Notes: a model not told the origin generated them from the sequence alone. A stretch of 64,000 nt of DNA from Geodermatophilus obscurus DSM 43160 (GCF_000025345.1 NC_013757.1:2170001-2234000); one strand, 5' to 3'; positions 8,816 through 18,072 are shown, counted from the first letter of the stretch. A program made the numbers and translations.

Positions 8816-9208
8816 ATGCCGCACCAGAACGAGTCCATGCTTCGGGACGTGTACTCAGCGGCCGCAGAAGCTGACGTGGAGAGGCTCCGGCAGCTCATCC
8901 ACCCCGAGGTGGTCTGGCACGTGCCCGGGCGCAACGTCCTCACCGGCGACTACAAGGGCTTCGCCGAGGTGCTTGGACTCTTCGGTCAACTCGCGGCGAT
9001 GACCGACGGGACCTTCCAGTCGGAGTTGCACGATGTCGTGGCCAATGACGAGCACGTGGTGGGACTCCACACCGAGCGGGGCCAGCGGTCGGGGTGTTCG
9101 CTGGAGGCTCGTCTCGCCTTGGTCGGACATGTCCGTGACGGACGCCTGAGCGAGGTGTGGGAAGGTCACCTGGACGCCGAGGCGTTCGACTCCTTCTGGT
9201 CAGGCTGA
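8816..9208 (+). CDS. SnoaL-like / NTF2-fold protein
   Basis: A 130-residue protein of the SnoaL/DUF4440 type: an N-terminal helix pair (MLRDVYSAAAEADVERL), HPEVVWHVPG, and the closing strand GHLDAEAFDSFW. These alpha+beta cones act as small enzymes or binding domains; the substrate is unknown. The start has only a weak ribosome site. It stands alone between the broken quinone oxidoreductase and a second copy of its N-terminus. Confidence 0.75.
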   Translation: MPHQNESMLRDVYSAAAEADVERLRQLIHPEVVWHVPGRNVLTGDYKGFAEVLGLFGQLAAMTDGTFQSELHDVVANDEHVVGLHTERGQRSGCSLEARLALVGHVRDGRLSEVWEGHLDAEAFDSFWSG

Positions 9209-9397
9209 GCCTGCGCCGGGCCACTCGTGCAGGTGCCGGGGCCCGCCACCGCGAGGCCCAGGCCGCGCGTTCAGCCCTGCGCGTATGTCGCTGCGGTCTT
9301 GCTCTCGAAGAAGCCGGAGTATGTGGGCCGCTACGCGGGAGCTGCCCCAGCCGTGCGCCGGTCGTGGGGCTGACCGGCGAAGGCAATCAGCTCGTTC

Positions 9398-9547
9398 TCA
9401 CGACAGGCAGTGGTGGGTGTCGGCGAAGTTCACGCCGGCGGCGGAGACGTCGTAGACCGTCTGGCCCGGACCGGCCTCCGGCTCGGGGACGTCGACGATC
9501 TCCAGGATCTCGGGACCGCCGAAGCGGGTGATCTGTACTGCACGCAT
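9398..9547 (-). pseudogene. orphan N-terminal fragment of a quinone oxidoreductase (copy B)
   Basis: On the minus strand an ATG opens a 49-residue frame MRAVQITRFGGPEILEIV… through VYDVSAAGVNFADTHH, then CLS and a stop. It is the canonical MDR quinone oxidoreductase N-terminus and aligns closely with the gene at 7685–8655, diverging just after ADTHH, where the full gene reads AHTHQIEN. The rest of the 475-base interval 9209–9683 shows no further gene; an 84-base protein-like open stretch ending at 9372 (…SKKPEYVGRYAG…) may be another remnant. Confidence 0.8.
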
Positions 9548-9683
9548 ACAGGTGACGCCAGGGCTCGACCGGCAGGCGGGGAGCCGGGGTTCGCCTCCGC
9601 GGATCGAGGATGCGGGGTGAGGCGGCCCGACCGCCGGGGCCCTAGCATCGAGCGCACCGCCTGCTCCGACCCTGGAGGAATCA

Positions 9684-11183
9684 GTGCTGGATGACGCCGA
9701 CTTCGCCTATGTCGGTGCGACGGAGCTCGCCCGTCGCGTCCGACACCGGGAGGTGTCACCGACAGATCTGGTCGATGCCTGCGCCGCCCGGATCGAGGAG
9801 CGCAACCCGAGCCTGAACGCCTTCGTCTTCACCGACGTCGAGGGCGCCCGGCAAGCCGCCCGTGAGGCGGAGAAGGCGCTCGTCGACGGTTCGGAGATCG
9901 GCCCGCTGCACGGCGTACCGACCGCGATCAAGGACTTGTTCGACTTCAAGCCCGGCTGGCCGGCCACCTTCGGCGGCGTCCGCGCGCTGGCCGACTTCTC
10001 CCTCGACGCCTACTGCATCTTCGCCGAGCGCGTCGAGAAGGCCGGCGCGATCATCGTCGGCAAGACCAACTCGCCGGTCATGGGCTACCGGGGCACCTGC
10101 GACAACCCGCTCTTCGGGGCGACCGCCAACCCCTTCGACACCTCCCGGAACCCCGGGGGGTCCTCCGGTGGCAGCGCCGCAGCTGTGGCCGACGGGCTCG
10201 TGCCGTTCGCCGAGGGAACCGACGGTGGCGGATCGATCCGGATCCCCGCCGCCTGGTGCGGGCTGTACGGGTACAAGGCATCCTTCGGGCGAGTTCCCTC
10301 GGTCGTGCGGCCGAACGCGTTCGGCAGCACGATGCCCTTCCTCTTCGAGGGACCGCTGACGCGCACCGTCGAGGACGCCGCCTTGGTGCTCGACGTGCTG
10401 TCGGGCTACCACCCGGGCGACATGTTCAGCATCGACGGCCAACCGCACGACTTCACCCGCGATGTGCGCCGGGACATCTCGGGCATGCGGATCGCCTATA
10501 CCCCTGACTTCGGCATCTTTCCCGTCGACCGACGTATCCGCGAGACGGTCGGCCAGGCGGTCCAGGCCTTCCGTGACGCCGGGGCCGTCGTGGAGCAGAT
10601 CGACCTGACGCTGCCCTATGGCCAGCGCGAGCTCAGCGACCTGTGGTGCCGGCAGATCATGCTGGTCAACGTCGGCGCCTTCGAGAACATGAAGAAGAAC
10701 GGCCTGGACCTGCTTGGCGAGCACCGCGACAACTTCCCTGACGGTTACCTGCGCTGGGCCGACCACGTCTACGGGATGTCGATCAGCGAGCTCAACGAGG
10801 ACTACGTGATGCGGTCCGCGGTCTACGACACCATCCAGGCGGTGTACGCCGACTTCGACCTTCTGGTCACCCCCACCCTGAGCGCCATGCCGGTCCTCAA
10901 CTCCGAGGTTCCAGGCACGACTGTCGGGCCGAGCGAGGTCGAAGGTGTCGAGGTCGACCCCTACATCGGCTGGTGCCCGACATACCTGACCAACTTCACC
11001 GGTCACCCGGCCGCATCGATCCCGGCCGGACTGGTCGACGGGCTGCCCGTGGGCATGCAGATCCAGGGACGTCGGTACGCCGACAGCGACGTGCTCGCCG
11101 CCAGCGGCACCTTCGAGTCGCTGCGTCCCTGGGCCGACAGCTACCACGCACCGCGAGATCGCGCCCTGGGACCCTCGGCCTGA
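9684..11183 (+). CDS. amidase signature family amidohydrolase
   Basis: A 499-residue amidase. The Ser-cis-Ser-Lys triad is in place: Lys in PTAIKDLFDF (about residue 87), the signature GGSSGGSAAAVADG and GTDGGGSIRIPAAWCG carrying the serines. Length and architecture match GatA-like amidases that hydrolyse amides, carbamates or aryl acylamides. The neighbours give no substrate, and no GatB/C partners are present, so a tRNA amidotransferase role is unlikely. The GTG start follows GGAGG by five bases. It is flanked on both sides by orphan quinone-oxidoreductase fragments. Confidence 0.9.
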   Translation: MLDDADFAYVGATELARRVRHREVSPTDLVDACAARIEERNPSLNAFVFTDVEGARQAAREAEKALVDGSEIGPLHGVPTAIKDLFDFKPGWPATFGGVRALADFSLDAYCIFAERVEKAGAIIVGKTNSPVMGYRGTCDNPLFGATANPFDTSRNPGGSSGGSAAAVADGLVPFAEGTDGGGSIRIPAAWCGLYGYKASFGRVPSVVRPNAFGSTMPFLFEGPLTRTVEDAALVLDVLSGYHPGDMFSIDGQPHDFTRDVRRDISGMRIAYTPDFGIFPVDRRIRETVGQAVQAFRDAGAVVEQIDLTLPYGQRELSDLWCRQIMLVNVGAFENMKKNGLDLLGEHRDNFPDGYLRWADHVYGMSISELNEDYVMRSAVYDTIQAVYADFDLLVTPTLSAMPVLNSEVPGTTVGPSEVEGVEVDPYIGWCPTYLTNFTGHPAASIPAGLVDGLPVGMQIQGRRYADSDVLAASGTFESLRPWADSYHAPRDRALGPSA

Positions 11184-11393
11184 CCTCCACGTCCGTTTCC
11201 GGCTTCTCGCTCGAGCCAATTCGCTCGACCAAGCGATGTCGCGGCATCCGGCCTGACTGTCGTGCCGCGTGGAGTGGTGTAGCTCGTCCGCGTGCTGCTC
11301 TGCGGTGTTGCTGACCATGCTGTCTGCAGGGCGGGCTGGTCGATCACCTCGCTCGCGTCCGTGCGCCTGGTGTTCTGCACTCCAGCAGTGAGG

Positions 11394-11493
11394 TCAGTTG
11401 CAGAACAGTCGGTGGCGGGTGTCGGCGTAGTCGACCCCCGCCGACGAGACGTCGTAGACCTTCTGGCCGGGACCGGCCTCGGGTTCCGGGGTG
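11394..11493 (-). pseudogene. orphan N-terminal fragment of a quinone oxidoreductase (copy C)
   Basis: The minus strand reads TPEPEAGPGQKVYDVSSAGVDYADTRH, then RLFCN and a stop. It matches residues about 20–45 of the MDR quinone oxidoreductase N-terminus and ends at the same codon (ADTxH) as copy B. Its beginning is missing. The remaining part of the 433-base interval 11184–11616 contains nothing I can identify. Confidence 0.75.
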
Positions 11494-11616
11494 TCTGCCG
11501 AGGCTAGGGCTCCACCGGCATGCAACGGCTCCAGGGGCCGACAGCCGACGGCGCAGGAGGCGGTCCCGTGCGAGCAGGCGCCCCGAACCAGACGGTGCTG
11601 GTCCGCCCCGGACCGC

Positions 11617-13017
11617 TCACCGCTGCGTCGAGCCGGCGGTCCCCTCGAGCGGGGGAGGACTGGCCGCGCCGGCGGGGTACTCCAGCAGCGGCACGGCATC
11701 CTCGGCCCACGCCTGCAGCACCGGATCGACGATCCGCCAGGCCTGCTCGGCCTCCTCGCCGCTCACCGAGAGTCGGCTACCGCCGGACAGCAGGTCGGTC
11801 AGGACCTGGCCGTACGCGGCGCGCTCGCCCGGGGCGGCCACCTGCACGCCGGGCTGCCGGGTCTCCTCCGGCGCGTCCAGCTCGATCCACAACCGGTCAG
11901 CCGCCACCCGCTGGGCGTCGCGCGGGTCGCACGCCGGCGCGGCGGTCCGGAAGTGGAGGGCGACTCCCTTGCGAGGCGTCCCCAGTGCCTTTCCGGTGCG
12001 CAGCACGAATCGGGTGCCGGTCCACCGAGGGGTGTCCAGCTCCAGGAGCAGCTCGGCGTAGGTCTCGGTGCTGCGGGCGGGGTCGACGCCGTCCTCGTCG
12101 GTGTACCCGGGCACGGCCCGACCGCCGGTCGCGCCCGTCCCGCTCAGCGTCCCGGCGGTGTAGCGCGCCCGTCGGGTCCGAAGGGGGACCTCCGCGGCGG
12201 AGAGCACGCGCACCGACCGCAGCAGCTCCAGCTTCGCCGCATGCAGCTCGCCCTGGGTCCGGCCGGCCGGCGGTTCCATTGCGACGAGGGTCAGGACCTG
12301 CAGCATGTGGTTCTGCATCACGTCCCGGACGGCACCGGTCCGGTCGTAGAAGTCCGCCCGGCCCTCGAGCCCCAGCGTCTCCTCCCACAGCACGTCGACC
12401 TGTGCGATCGAGGCACTGTTCCAGACGGGGGCCAGCGAGCGGCCGGGTGCGTGCAGGTCGAGCAGCGCCTGCACCGTCGGCATCCCGAGGAAGTGGTCGA
12501 CGCGAAACGCGGCCTCCTGGTCGCCGCCGGTCACGCGGGCGAGCAGCTCGTTGAGCGCCACGGCGCTGCGCAGGTCGGAACCGAACGGCTTCTCCACCGC
12601 GGTGCGGCTGCCGACCGGCAGGTCCGCCCCACTGAGCGCGTCCAGCACCGCCGGGAACAGCGCCGGGGGCAGGGCCAGGTAGACCGCTACCGCCGCCCGG
12701 TCAGTCGCATCGCCGCCTTCATCGAGTGCGCGCACCGCGGCGGCGACGGTGTCGGGCTGCTCGGGGTCGACCGCCCGGTACCGCAGCCGATCGACGAGCG
12801 CGTTGCGCACCTCGGTCGGCACGTCCCCGGCGTGCTGCTGCAACCGGGTGGCCGCGTGGGTTCGGAAGGTCCGGTCGTCCCAGTCCTGGTGCGCGCCGCC
12901 CACGACCTGCAGGCCATCGGGCACCCGGCCGTCGGCCGACAGCCGGGCCAGCGCGGGCAGCAGGAACCGTCCGGCCAGGTCCCCCGTGGCACCGAGCAGG
13001 AGCAACCGGCTGATCAC
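11617..13017 (-). CDS. divergent glucose-6-phosphate dehydrogenase-like protein
   Basis: A 466-residue Zwf-family protein. The nucleotide motif is GATGDLAGR at residues 9–17, EKPFG is present, and the C-terminal domain includes RFVLRTGKALG. The substrate motif, normally DHYLGK, is DHFLGM, so the lysine that contacts the phosphate is missing; the next position is PTVQ rather than xxVQN. It may therefore act on a different sugar or be a paralogue of low G6PD activity. The GTG start at 13017 is chosen because AGGAGG lies four bases before it and the Rossmann motif follows at once. It stands alone; no gnd or pgl partner is nearby. Confidence 0.82.
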   Translation of the reverse strand: MISRLLLLGATGDLAGRFLLPALARLSADGRVPDGLQVVGGAHQDWDDRTFRTHAATRLQQHAGDVPTEVRNALVDRLRYRAVDPEQPDTVAAAVRALDEGGDATDRAAVAVYLALPPALFPAVLDALSGADLPVGSRTAVEKPFGSDLRSAVALNELLARVTGGDQEAAFRVDHFLGMPTVQALLDLHAPGRSLAPVWNSASIAQVDVLWEETLGLEGRADFYDRTGAVRDVMQNHMLQVLTLVAMEPPAGRTQGELHAAKLELLRSVRVLSAAEVPLRTRRARYTAGTLSGTGATGGRAVPGYTDEDGVDPARSTETYAELLLELDTPRWTGTRFVLRTGKALGTPRKGVALHFRTAAPACDPRDAQRVAADRLWIELDAPEETRQPGVQVAAPGERAAYGQVLTDLLSGGSRLSVSGEEAEQAWRIVDPVLQAWAEDAVPLLEYPAGAASPPPLEGTAGSTQR

Positions 13018-13350
13018 GAGTCCTCCTGGCGGACGGTGACGGCCTGGGGTTGGCTCCGTCCGGGCCGTGGGTCGGGTCGGACGGGCGGCGGGGCTGTGAC
13101 CATGGCGCGACCTATCCTCCCCGAGCCCCGTGACCGGCGTCCACGCGGCCGAGGTGGCCGTTCGCGCGCGGGGCGACCGGCGCGTAGTACACCCTTTCGT
13201 CAGCGGCGGCCCCGTGCGGTTCGCGGCATCTCGGGTGGGGCATCGTCCCGCGGAGTCGGGACCGGGCGACGGCTGTTGCAGTCGCGGTCGACCGTCTGAA
13301 TCGTGCGGGCCTCCGCAACCCGAGCAGGACCACCGTCGGAGAGGAACTCG
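13018..13350. other. intergenic region between divergent G6PD-like and SDR genes
   Basis: A 333-base divergent promoter region. No conserved repeat, RNA gene or reading frame with a plausible ribosome site was seen. Promoters of both flanking genes must lie here but no confident −35/−10 pair could be picked. Confidence 0.4.
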
Positions 13351-14181
13351 ATGTCCACCTGGCTCATCACCGGCTGCTCGAGCGGGCTCGGTCGAGCCCT
13401 CGCCGGAGCAGTCGTCGAGGCCGGCCACTCCGCCGTGGTCACCGCGCGCGACGAGGCCACGGTCGCCGACCTCGTGGAGCTTGCTCCGGAGCGCGTGCTG
13501 GGCGCGGCGTTGGACGTCACCGACCCGGCGCGAGCGGCTGTCGTCGTCCAACAGGCCGAGGATCGCTTCGGCGCCGTCGACGTGCTGGTCAACAACGCCG
13601 GGTACGGGTACCGCGCCGCGGTCGAAGAAGGTGAGGACGCCGACGTCCGTGCGTTGTTCGAGACCCACTTCTTCGGGTCGGTGACCATGATCAAGGCGGT
13701 GTTGCCCGGGATGCGCGCGCGTCGCGCGGGCGCGATCGTCAACGTCTCCTCGATCGGGGCTCACATCAAGCCACCGGGATCGGGCTACTACGCAGCGGTG
13801 AAAGCGGCACTCGAGGGGATGTCCGGCTCCCTGCGCGACGAGCTGCAACCACTGGGCATCTCGGTGACGATCGTCGCGCCCGGCGGATTCCGCACGGACT
13901 TCTCCGGTCGGTCGCTGACCCAGTCCCGAACCGTGATCGACGACTACGCGGAGACGGCGGGTAAGCGACGCAAGGAGCGCGATACGACGCACGGAACCCA
14001 GCCAGGCGACCCGGCGCGCGCCGGCCGGGCCATCCTCACCGCCGTGGAGTCCGCCGATCCGCCGGCGATGCTGCTGCTGGGCAGCGACGCCCTGACCAGC
14101 TACCGGCAGGTGCTCCGCACGGCCCTCGCCGAGGCCGACCAGTGGGAGGAGCTGAGCGTCAGCACCGACTTCCAGGACTGA
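13351..14181 (+). CDS. short-chain dehydrogenase/reductase
   Basis: A 276-residue classical SDR. It starts MSTWLITGCSSGLGRALA, giving the TGxxxGxG cofactor motif at residues 7–14, then NNAGYGY, and the catalytic Ser plus GYYAAVK (YxxxK). The D-x-D pattern after beta-2 (ALDVTD) suggests the usual fold. The substrate is unknown. The ATG is preceded by GAGGA; an upstream in-frame start at 13303 lacks a ribosome site. Confidence 0.88.
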   Translation: MSTWLITGCSSGLGRALAGAVVEAGHSAVVTARDEATVADLVELAPERVLGAALDVTDPARAAVVVQQAEDRFGAVDVLVNNAGYGYRAAVEEGEDADVRALFETHFFGSVTMIKAVLPGMRARRAGAIVNVSSIGAHIKPPGSGYYAAVKAALEGMSGSLRDELQPLGISVTIVAPGGFRTDFSGRSLTQSRTVIDDYAETAGKRRKERDTTHGTQPGDPARAGRAILTAVESADPPAMLLLGSDALTSYRQVLRTALAEADQWEELSVSTDFQD

Positions 14182-14287
14182 TCCCCGGCGTGAGCCGGGC
14201 GGCCGTCGGTCAGCGGGCCCCGCAGGTCGGCCGGCTGCACCGACGGTCCGGCTTCCGGGGGCCGCGGGCGGTCCTCCGGGTGAGCGT

Positions 14288-14365
14288 GGCCTGTCCGATG
14301 CCACTGCCGGCGGCGGTGACGAAGATGACCCGGCCGGGAGATCTGGGCCCGTCGGTGTGCGTCAT
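14288..14365 (-). pseudogene. orphan N-terminal fragment of an SDR
   Basis: On the minus strand AGGAGGAACCAGG precedes an ATG reading MTHTDGPRSPGRVIFVTAAG then SGIGQA, the SDR cofactor motif. After about 26 residues the similarity ends and the frame runs on as Arg/Pro-rich nonsense to 14210. It is a remnant of a second SDR with its ribosome site still in place, of the same style as the quinone-oxidoreductase fragments. Confidence 0.65.
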
Positions 14366-14480
14366 CCTGGTTCCTCCTGAGTCGTGGACGTGCGGTGGCG
14401 AGTCGTCCGTGGCGGGTGGCGACGGGTACGCCATCGGCCGTCGGCGCCGGACCGGTCCCTCGGTGGACGTCGCGCAGTGG

Positions 14481-14516
14481 GCCCCGCCCGGCCGGCGGAG
14501 CGGAGCCGGGCGGGGC
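14481..14516. terminator. hairpin, probable terminator
   Basis: Perfect 12-bp stem GCCCCGCCCGGC / GCCGGGCGGGGC with a 12-base loop, just beyond the 3' end of the minus-strand alcohol dehydrogenase gene. Confidence 0.65.
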
Positions 14517-14522
14517 TGGGCG

Positions 14523-15563
14523 TCAGCGCAGGGTGGCGGTGTCGATGACGAACCGGTAGCGGACGTCGGAGGCCAGGACGCGCTCGTAGGCCTCGTTGAC
14601 CTGGTCGGCGGCGATGACCTCGACCTCGGCGCCGATGCCGTGCTCGGCGCAGAAATCGAGCATCTCCTGGGTCTCGGCGATGCCGCCGATCATCGACCCG
14701 GCGTAGCTCCGGCGGTCGCCGATGAGGGAGAAGACGTTGAGGCTCAGCGGCTCGGCGGGCGCGCCGACGTTGACCAGGGCGCCGCCCACCGCCAGCAGCG
14801 AGAGGTACGCGTCGACGTCGATCGGTGCGCTGACGGTGTTGACGATCAGGTCGAACCGGCCGGCGAGCCCGGTGAACGTGTCCGGGTCGCTGGTGGCGAA
14901 GTAGGAGTCGGCACCCAGCCGCAGGCCGTCCTCCTGCTTCTTCAGCGACTGCGACAGCACCGTCACCTCGGCGCCCATCGCGTGCGCGAGCTTGACGCCC
15001 ATGTGCCCCAGACCGCCGAGGCCGACGACGGCGACCTTCTTGCCGGGGCCGGCGCCCCAGTGGCGCAGCGGGCTGTAGGTCGTGATGCCGGCGCACAGCA
15101 GCGGGGCCGCGGCCGCCGAGTCGATGCCGTCCGGCACTCGCAGCACGAAGCCGGCGTCGACCACCACGTGGGTGGGTTACCCGCCCTGGGTCGTGCTGCC
15201 GTCCCGGTCCGTGGCGGCGTAGGTGCCGACCATGCCGTCCAGGCAGTACTGCTCGTCGCCGCCCAGGCAGTTGGCGCAGTGGCCGCAGGAGTTGACCATG
15301 CAGCCGACGCCGACCCGGTCGCCGACCCGGTGGGTGGTGACCTCGGCGCCCACCTCGGTGACCGTGCCGACGATCTCGTGGCCGGGCACCACCGGGAACG
15401 GCTGCGGGCCCCAGTCGCCGTTGACGGTGTGGATGTCGCTGTGGCAGATGCCGGCGTGGGTGATCTCGATCAGCACGTCGCGCGGGCCGACGTCCCGGCG
15501 TTCGATGACGGTGGGGACGAGCGGCTCGGCGGCTGCGGGGGCGGCGTAGGCGTGGACCTGCAC
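14523..15563 (-). pseudogene. zinc alcohol dehydrogenase (YahK/CAD-like) interrupted by an in-frame TAA
   Basis: An NADP-dependent cinnamyl-alcohol/aldehyde-reductase-type MDR, about 346 codons. The N-terminal half has [24 protein letters not shown] and the structural-zinc cysteines CGHCANC…C. The second half has [20 protein letters not shown] and ends FVIDTATLR. The two halves are in one frame and separated only by TAA at 15177–15179, where homologues read GGYSTHxVVD (here GG-stop-PTHVVVD). One base (TAC/TAT to TAA) explains the break. It lies next to a cupin and another alcohol dehydrogenase in the same direction. It is a pseudogene or a base-call error. Confidence 0.85.
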
Positions 15564-15606
15564 GGGGGTGCTCCTCGTTCTCGGGGGTGCTCGGGTGGGG
15601 TGGGGA

Positions 15607-16017
15607 TCAGTCGACGGCCGGGGCGGCGCCGTACTCCTCGTCGGTGACGGGGGTCAGCCAGTGGACGACGGCGTGGTCGTCGTCCCCCTCGTTGATGGCC
15701 ACGTGGACCATGAGCCGGTTCGGCGCGGCGCCGTGCCAGTGCTCCTCGTCGGCCTCGAACAGGACGCGGTCGCCGGGCCGGATGACCTCGACCGGGCCGC
15801 CCCGGCGCCGGCACAGGCCGACGCCCTCGGTGACGAAGACGGTCTGGCCCAGCGGGTGGCGGTGCCAGTGGGTGCGCGCGCCGGGCATGAAGTGCACCAG
15901 GTTGGCGCTGACCCGGGACGGCGCGGGCGCGGCGGCGACGGCGTCGATGTACACGTCGCCGGTGGACCAGTCCGCCGGGCCCTCGACGGTGTCGATGGAG
16001 CTGCGGGTGATCTGCAC
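15607..16017 (-). CDS. small cupin-domain protein
   Basis: A 136-residue single-domain cupin. Motif 1 is [16 protein letters not shown] and motif 2 [16 protein letters not shown], giving the expected three histidines and a glutamate-equivalent for a metal site. Size and motifs resemble the carboxymuconolactone-associated and (R)-mandelonitrile-lyase-like cupins often found beside dehydrogenases. The reaction is not known. It lies between two alcohol dehydrogenase genes, and all three probably form one transcript governed by the divergent MmyB-type regulator. Confidence 0.82.
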   Translation of the reverse strand: MQITRSSIDTVEGPADWSTGDVYIDAVAAAPAPSRVSANLVHFMPGARTHWHRHPLGQTVFVTEGVGLCRRRGGPVEVIRPGDRVLFEADEEHWHGAAPNRLMVHVAINEGDDDHAVVHWLTPVTDEEYGAAPAVD

Positions 16018-16034
16018 GCTGTCCTCCGGCGCGG

Positions 16035-17057
16035 TCAGGGACGCAGCAGGGTCTTGATGGCGCGGCGCTCGTCCATCGCCCGGTAGCCCTCGGCGGCCTG
16101 CTCCAGCGGCAGGTCGAGGTCGAAGACCCTGCCCGGGTCGATCTCGCGCTCGCAGATGAGGTCGATCAGCTGGGGCAGGAACCGGCGCACCGGAGCCGGT
16201 CCGCCGTGCAGGTGCACGCCGGAGAAGAAGAGCTCCTCGCCGGGGATCTGCACGTCGTGGGTGACGCCGACGTAGCCGACGTGCCCGCCGGGCCGGGTGG
16301 CGCGGATGGCCTGCATCATCGACTCCTGGGTGCCGACGGCCTCGATGACCGAGTGCGCGCCCAGCCCGTCGGTCAGGTCCTTGATCCGGGCGACGCCCTC
16401 GTCGCCGCGCTCGGCGACGACGTCGGTGGCCCCGAACTCACGGGCCAGCTGCTGGCGGGACTCGTGCCGGCTGAAGACGACGATCCGCTCGGCCCCCAGC
16501 TGCCCGGCCGCGAGGACGCCGAGCAGCCCGACGGCGCCGTCACCGACGACGGCGACGGTCTTGCCCGGGCCGGCCTCTGCGGCGACGGCGGCGAACCAGC
16601 CGGTGCCCAGCACGTCGGAGGCGGCGAGCAGGCCGGGGACCAGGTCGTCGGCGGGCACCTCGGGGGTGGCGACGAGGGTGCCGTCGGCCAGCGGGATGCG
16701 GGCGAGCTCGGCCTGGGTGCCGAGGGCACCCACCGGCACGGCGTTCACGCAGCGGGACTGGTACCCGGCCCGGCAGATCTCGCAGGTGTTGTCCGAGGCG
16801 AAGAAGGAGCCGACGACGAACTGACCCGGCTCCAGCGTGCGGACGTCGCTGCCGACCTCCTCGACGACGCCGACGTACTCGTGCCCCATCGGCGCGGGCC
16901 CGTCCACCTCCTCGATGCCGCGGTAGGGCCACAGGTCCGAGCCGCACACGCAGGCAGCGGTCACCCGGATGACCGCGTCGGTGGGCTGCTCGATCGTCGG
17001 GTCCGGGCGGTCCTCGACGCGGACGTCGCCGGGGGCGTGCAGAACGGCTGCTCGCAA
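16035..17057 (-). CDS. zinc-dependent alcohol dehydrogenase
   Basis: A 340-residue MDR enzyme. Catalytic zinc ligands lie in VCGSDLWPYRG and MGHEYVG; the NAD(P) motif is VVGDGAVGLLGVLAA. The structural-zinc loop has only three clear cysteines (CEIC…C), so this site may be altered. It starts with TTG at 17057, seven bases after AGGAG, because no ATG or GTG is suitably placed. It leads the ADH–cupin–ADH group, divergent from an MmyB-type regulator 133 bases away. Confidence 0.87.
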   Translation of the reverse strand: MRAAVLHAPGDVRVEDRPDPTIEQPTDAVIRVTAACVCGSDLWPYRGIEEVDGPAPMGHEYVGVVEEVGSDVRTLEPGQFVVGSFFASDNTCEICRAGYQSRCVNAVPVGALGTQAELARIPLADGTLVATPEVPADDLVPGLLAASDVLGTGWFAAVAAEAGPGKTVAVVGDGAVGLLGVLAAGQLGAERIVVFSRHESRQQLAREFGATDVVAERGDEGVARIKDLTDGLGAHSVIEAVGTQESMMQAIRATRPGGHVGYVGVTHDVQIPGEELFFSGVHLHGGPAPVRRFLPQLIDLICEREIDPGRVFDLDLPLEQAAEGYRAMDERRAIKTLLRP

Positions 17058-17190
17058 GACGGTGCTCCTTCGGGAGTGGCTGAGCTGTCCACCCCAAGAA
17101 ACCGCGCCCGGCGCGTGCGCGGGTGGTCGGGCTTGTGGGGGGGACAACCACGACCTCCCTCCACCGGCCGGCAGCCGTACCGTCGATCCG

Positions 17191-18072
17191 GTGGACAACC
17201 GCTCCGACATCCGCGACTTCCTCGCCAGCCGGCGCGCCCGCATCACCCCGGAGCAGGCGGGGCTGCTGCCGGGCGGTGGCCGGCGGCGGGTGCCCGGGCT
17301 GCGCCGCGAGGAGGTCGCCGTCCTGGCCGGGGTGAGCACCGACTGGTACACCCGGCTGGAGAAGGGCCACATCGGCGGCGTCTCCGAGGACGTCCTGGAG
17401 GCCGTGGCCCGGGCGCTCCAGCTGGACGAGGCCGAGCGGCGCTACCTGTTCGACCTCGCCCGCGCCGCCAAGCCGAGCCGTACGCCGCAGCGGCGCAGCC
17501 GCGCCCAGGTGTCCCCGCGCGTGCAGTGGATGCTCGACTCGATGAGCGCCTCGGCGGCGTTCGTGGTCAACGGCCGGATGGACATCATCGCCGCCAACAC
17601 GCTGGCCCGTGCCCTGTACTCACCGGTCTTCGACATGCCGGGCCGGCCGGCGAACATCGCCCGCTTCCAGTTCCTCGACCCGCGGGCCCGGGAGTACCAC
17701 ACCGACTGGGACGGCGCGGCCAACGTCACCGTCGCGCTGCTGCGTGCCGAGGCCGGCCGCGACCCCCACGACAAGGACCTGCGCGAGCTCGTCGGGGAGC
17801 TGTCGACGGTGAGCGAGGAGTTCCGCACCCGCTGGGCCGCGCACGACGTGCGCATCCACCACGCCGGGGCCAAGCAGTTCCGTCATCCCGTCGTCGGCAC
17901 CCTCGAGCTGGTCTACCACACGTTCGACCTGCCGACCGAGGACAGCGGGAAGCTCGCCATGACCGTCTACACCGCCGAGCCCGGGACCCCGTCCGAGGAC
18001 GGGTTCACGCTGCTGGCCAGCTGGGCGGCCACCGCTGCCGACGTGACCACCCCCGCGATCGACCGTTCCTGA
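17191..18072 (+). CDS. XRE-type regulator with MmyB-like ligand domain
   Basis: A 293-residue transcription factor. An N-terminal helix-turn-helix (residues about 10–75, REEVAVLAGVSTDWYTRLEKG) is followed by the MmyB-like domain, which in homologues binds fatty acids or similar ligands. Regulators of this family very often lie divergent to a dehydrogenase that they control; here the divergent gene is the zinc alcohol dehydrogenase. The GTG start sits at the natural N-terminus MDNRSDIRDFLASRRARI. Confidence 0.88.
   Translation: MDNRSDIRDFLASRRARITPEQAGLLPGGGRRRVPGLRREEVAVLAGVSTDWYTRLEKGHIGGVSEDVLEAVARALQLDEAERRYLFDLARAAKPSRTPQRRSRAQVSPRVQWMLDSMSASAAFVVNGRMDIIAANTLARALYSPVFDMPGRPANIARFQFLDPRAREYHTDWDGAANVTVALLRAEAGRDPHDKDLRELVGELSTVSEEFRTRWAAHDVRIHHAGAKQFRHPVVGTLELVYHTFDLPTEDSGKLAMTVYTAEPGTPSEDGFTLLASWAATAADVTTPAIDRS

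Noticed and set aside
15177..15179. Recoding of the in-frame TAA/TAG stops (selenocysteine or pyrrolysine)
   Set aside because: Selenocysteine uses TGA; the affected sites are TAA and TAG at positions normally Tyr and probably Trp, with no sign of recoding elements.
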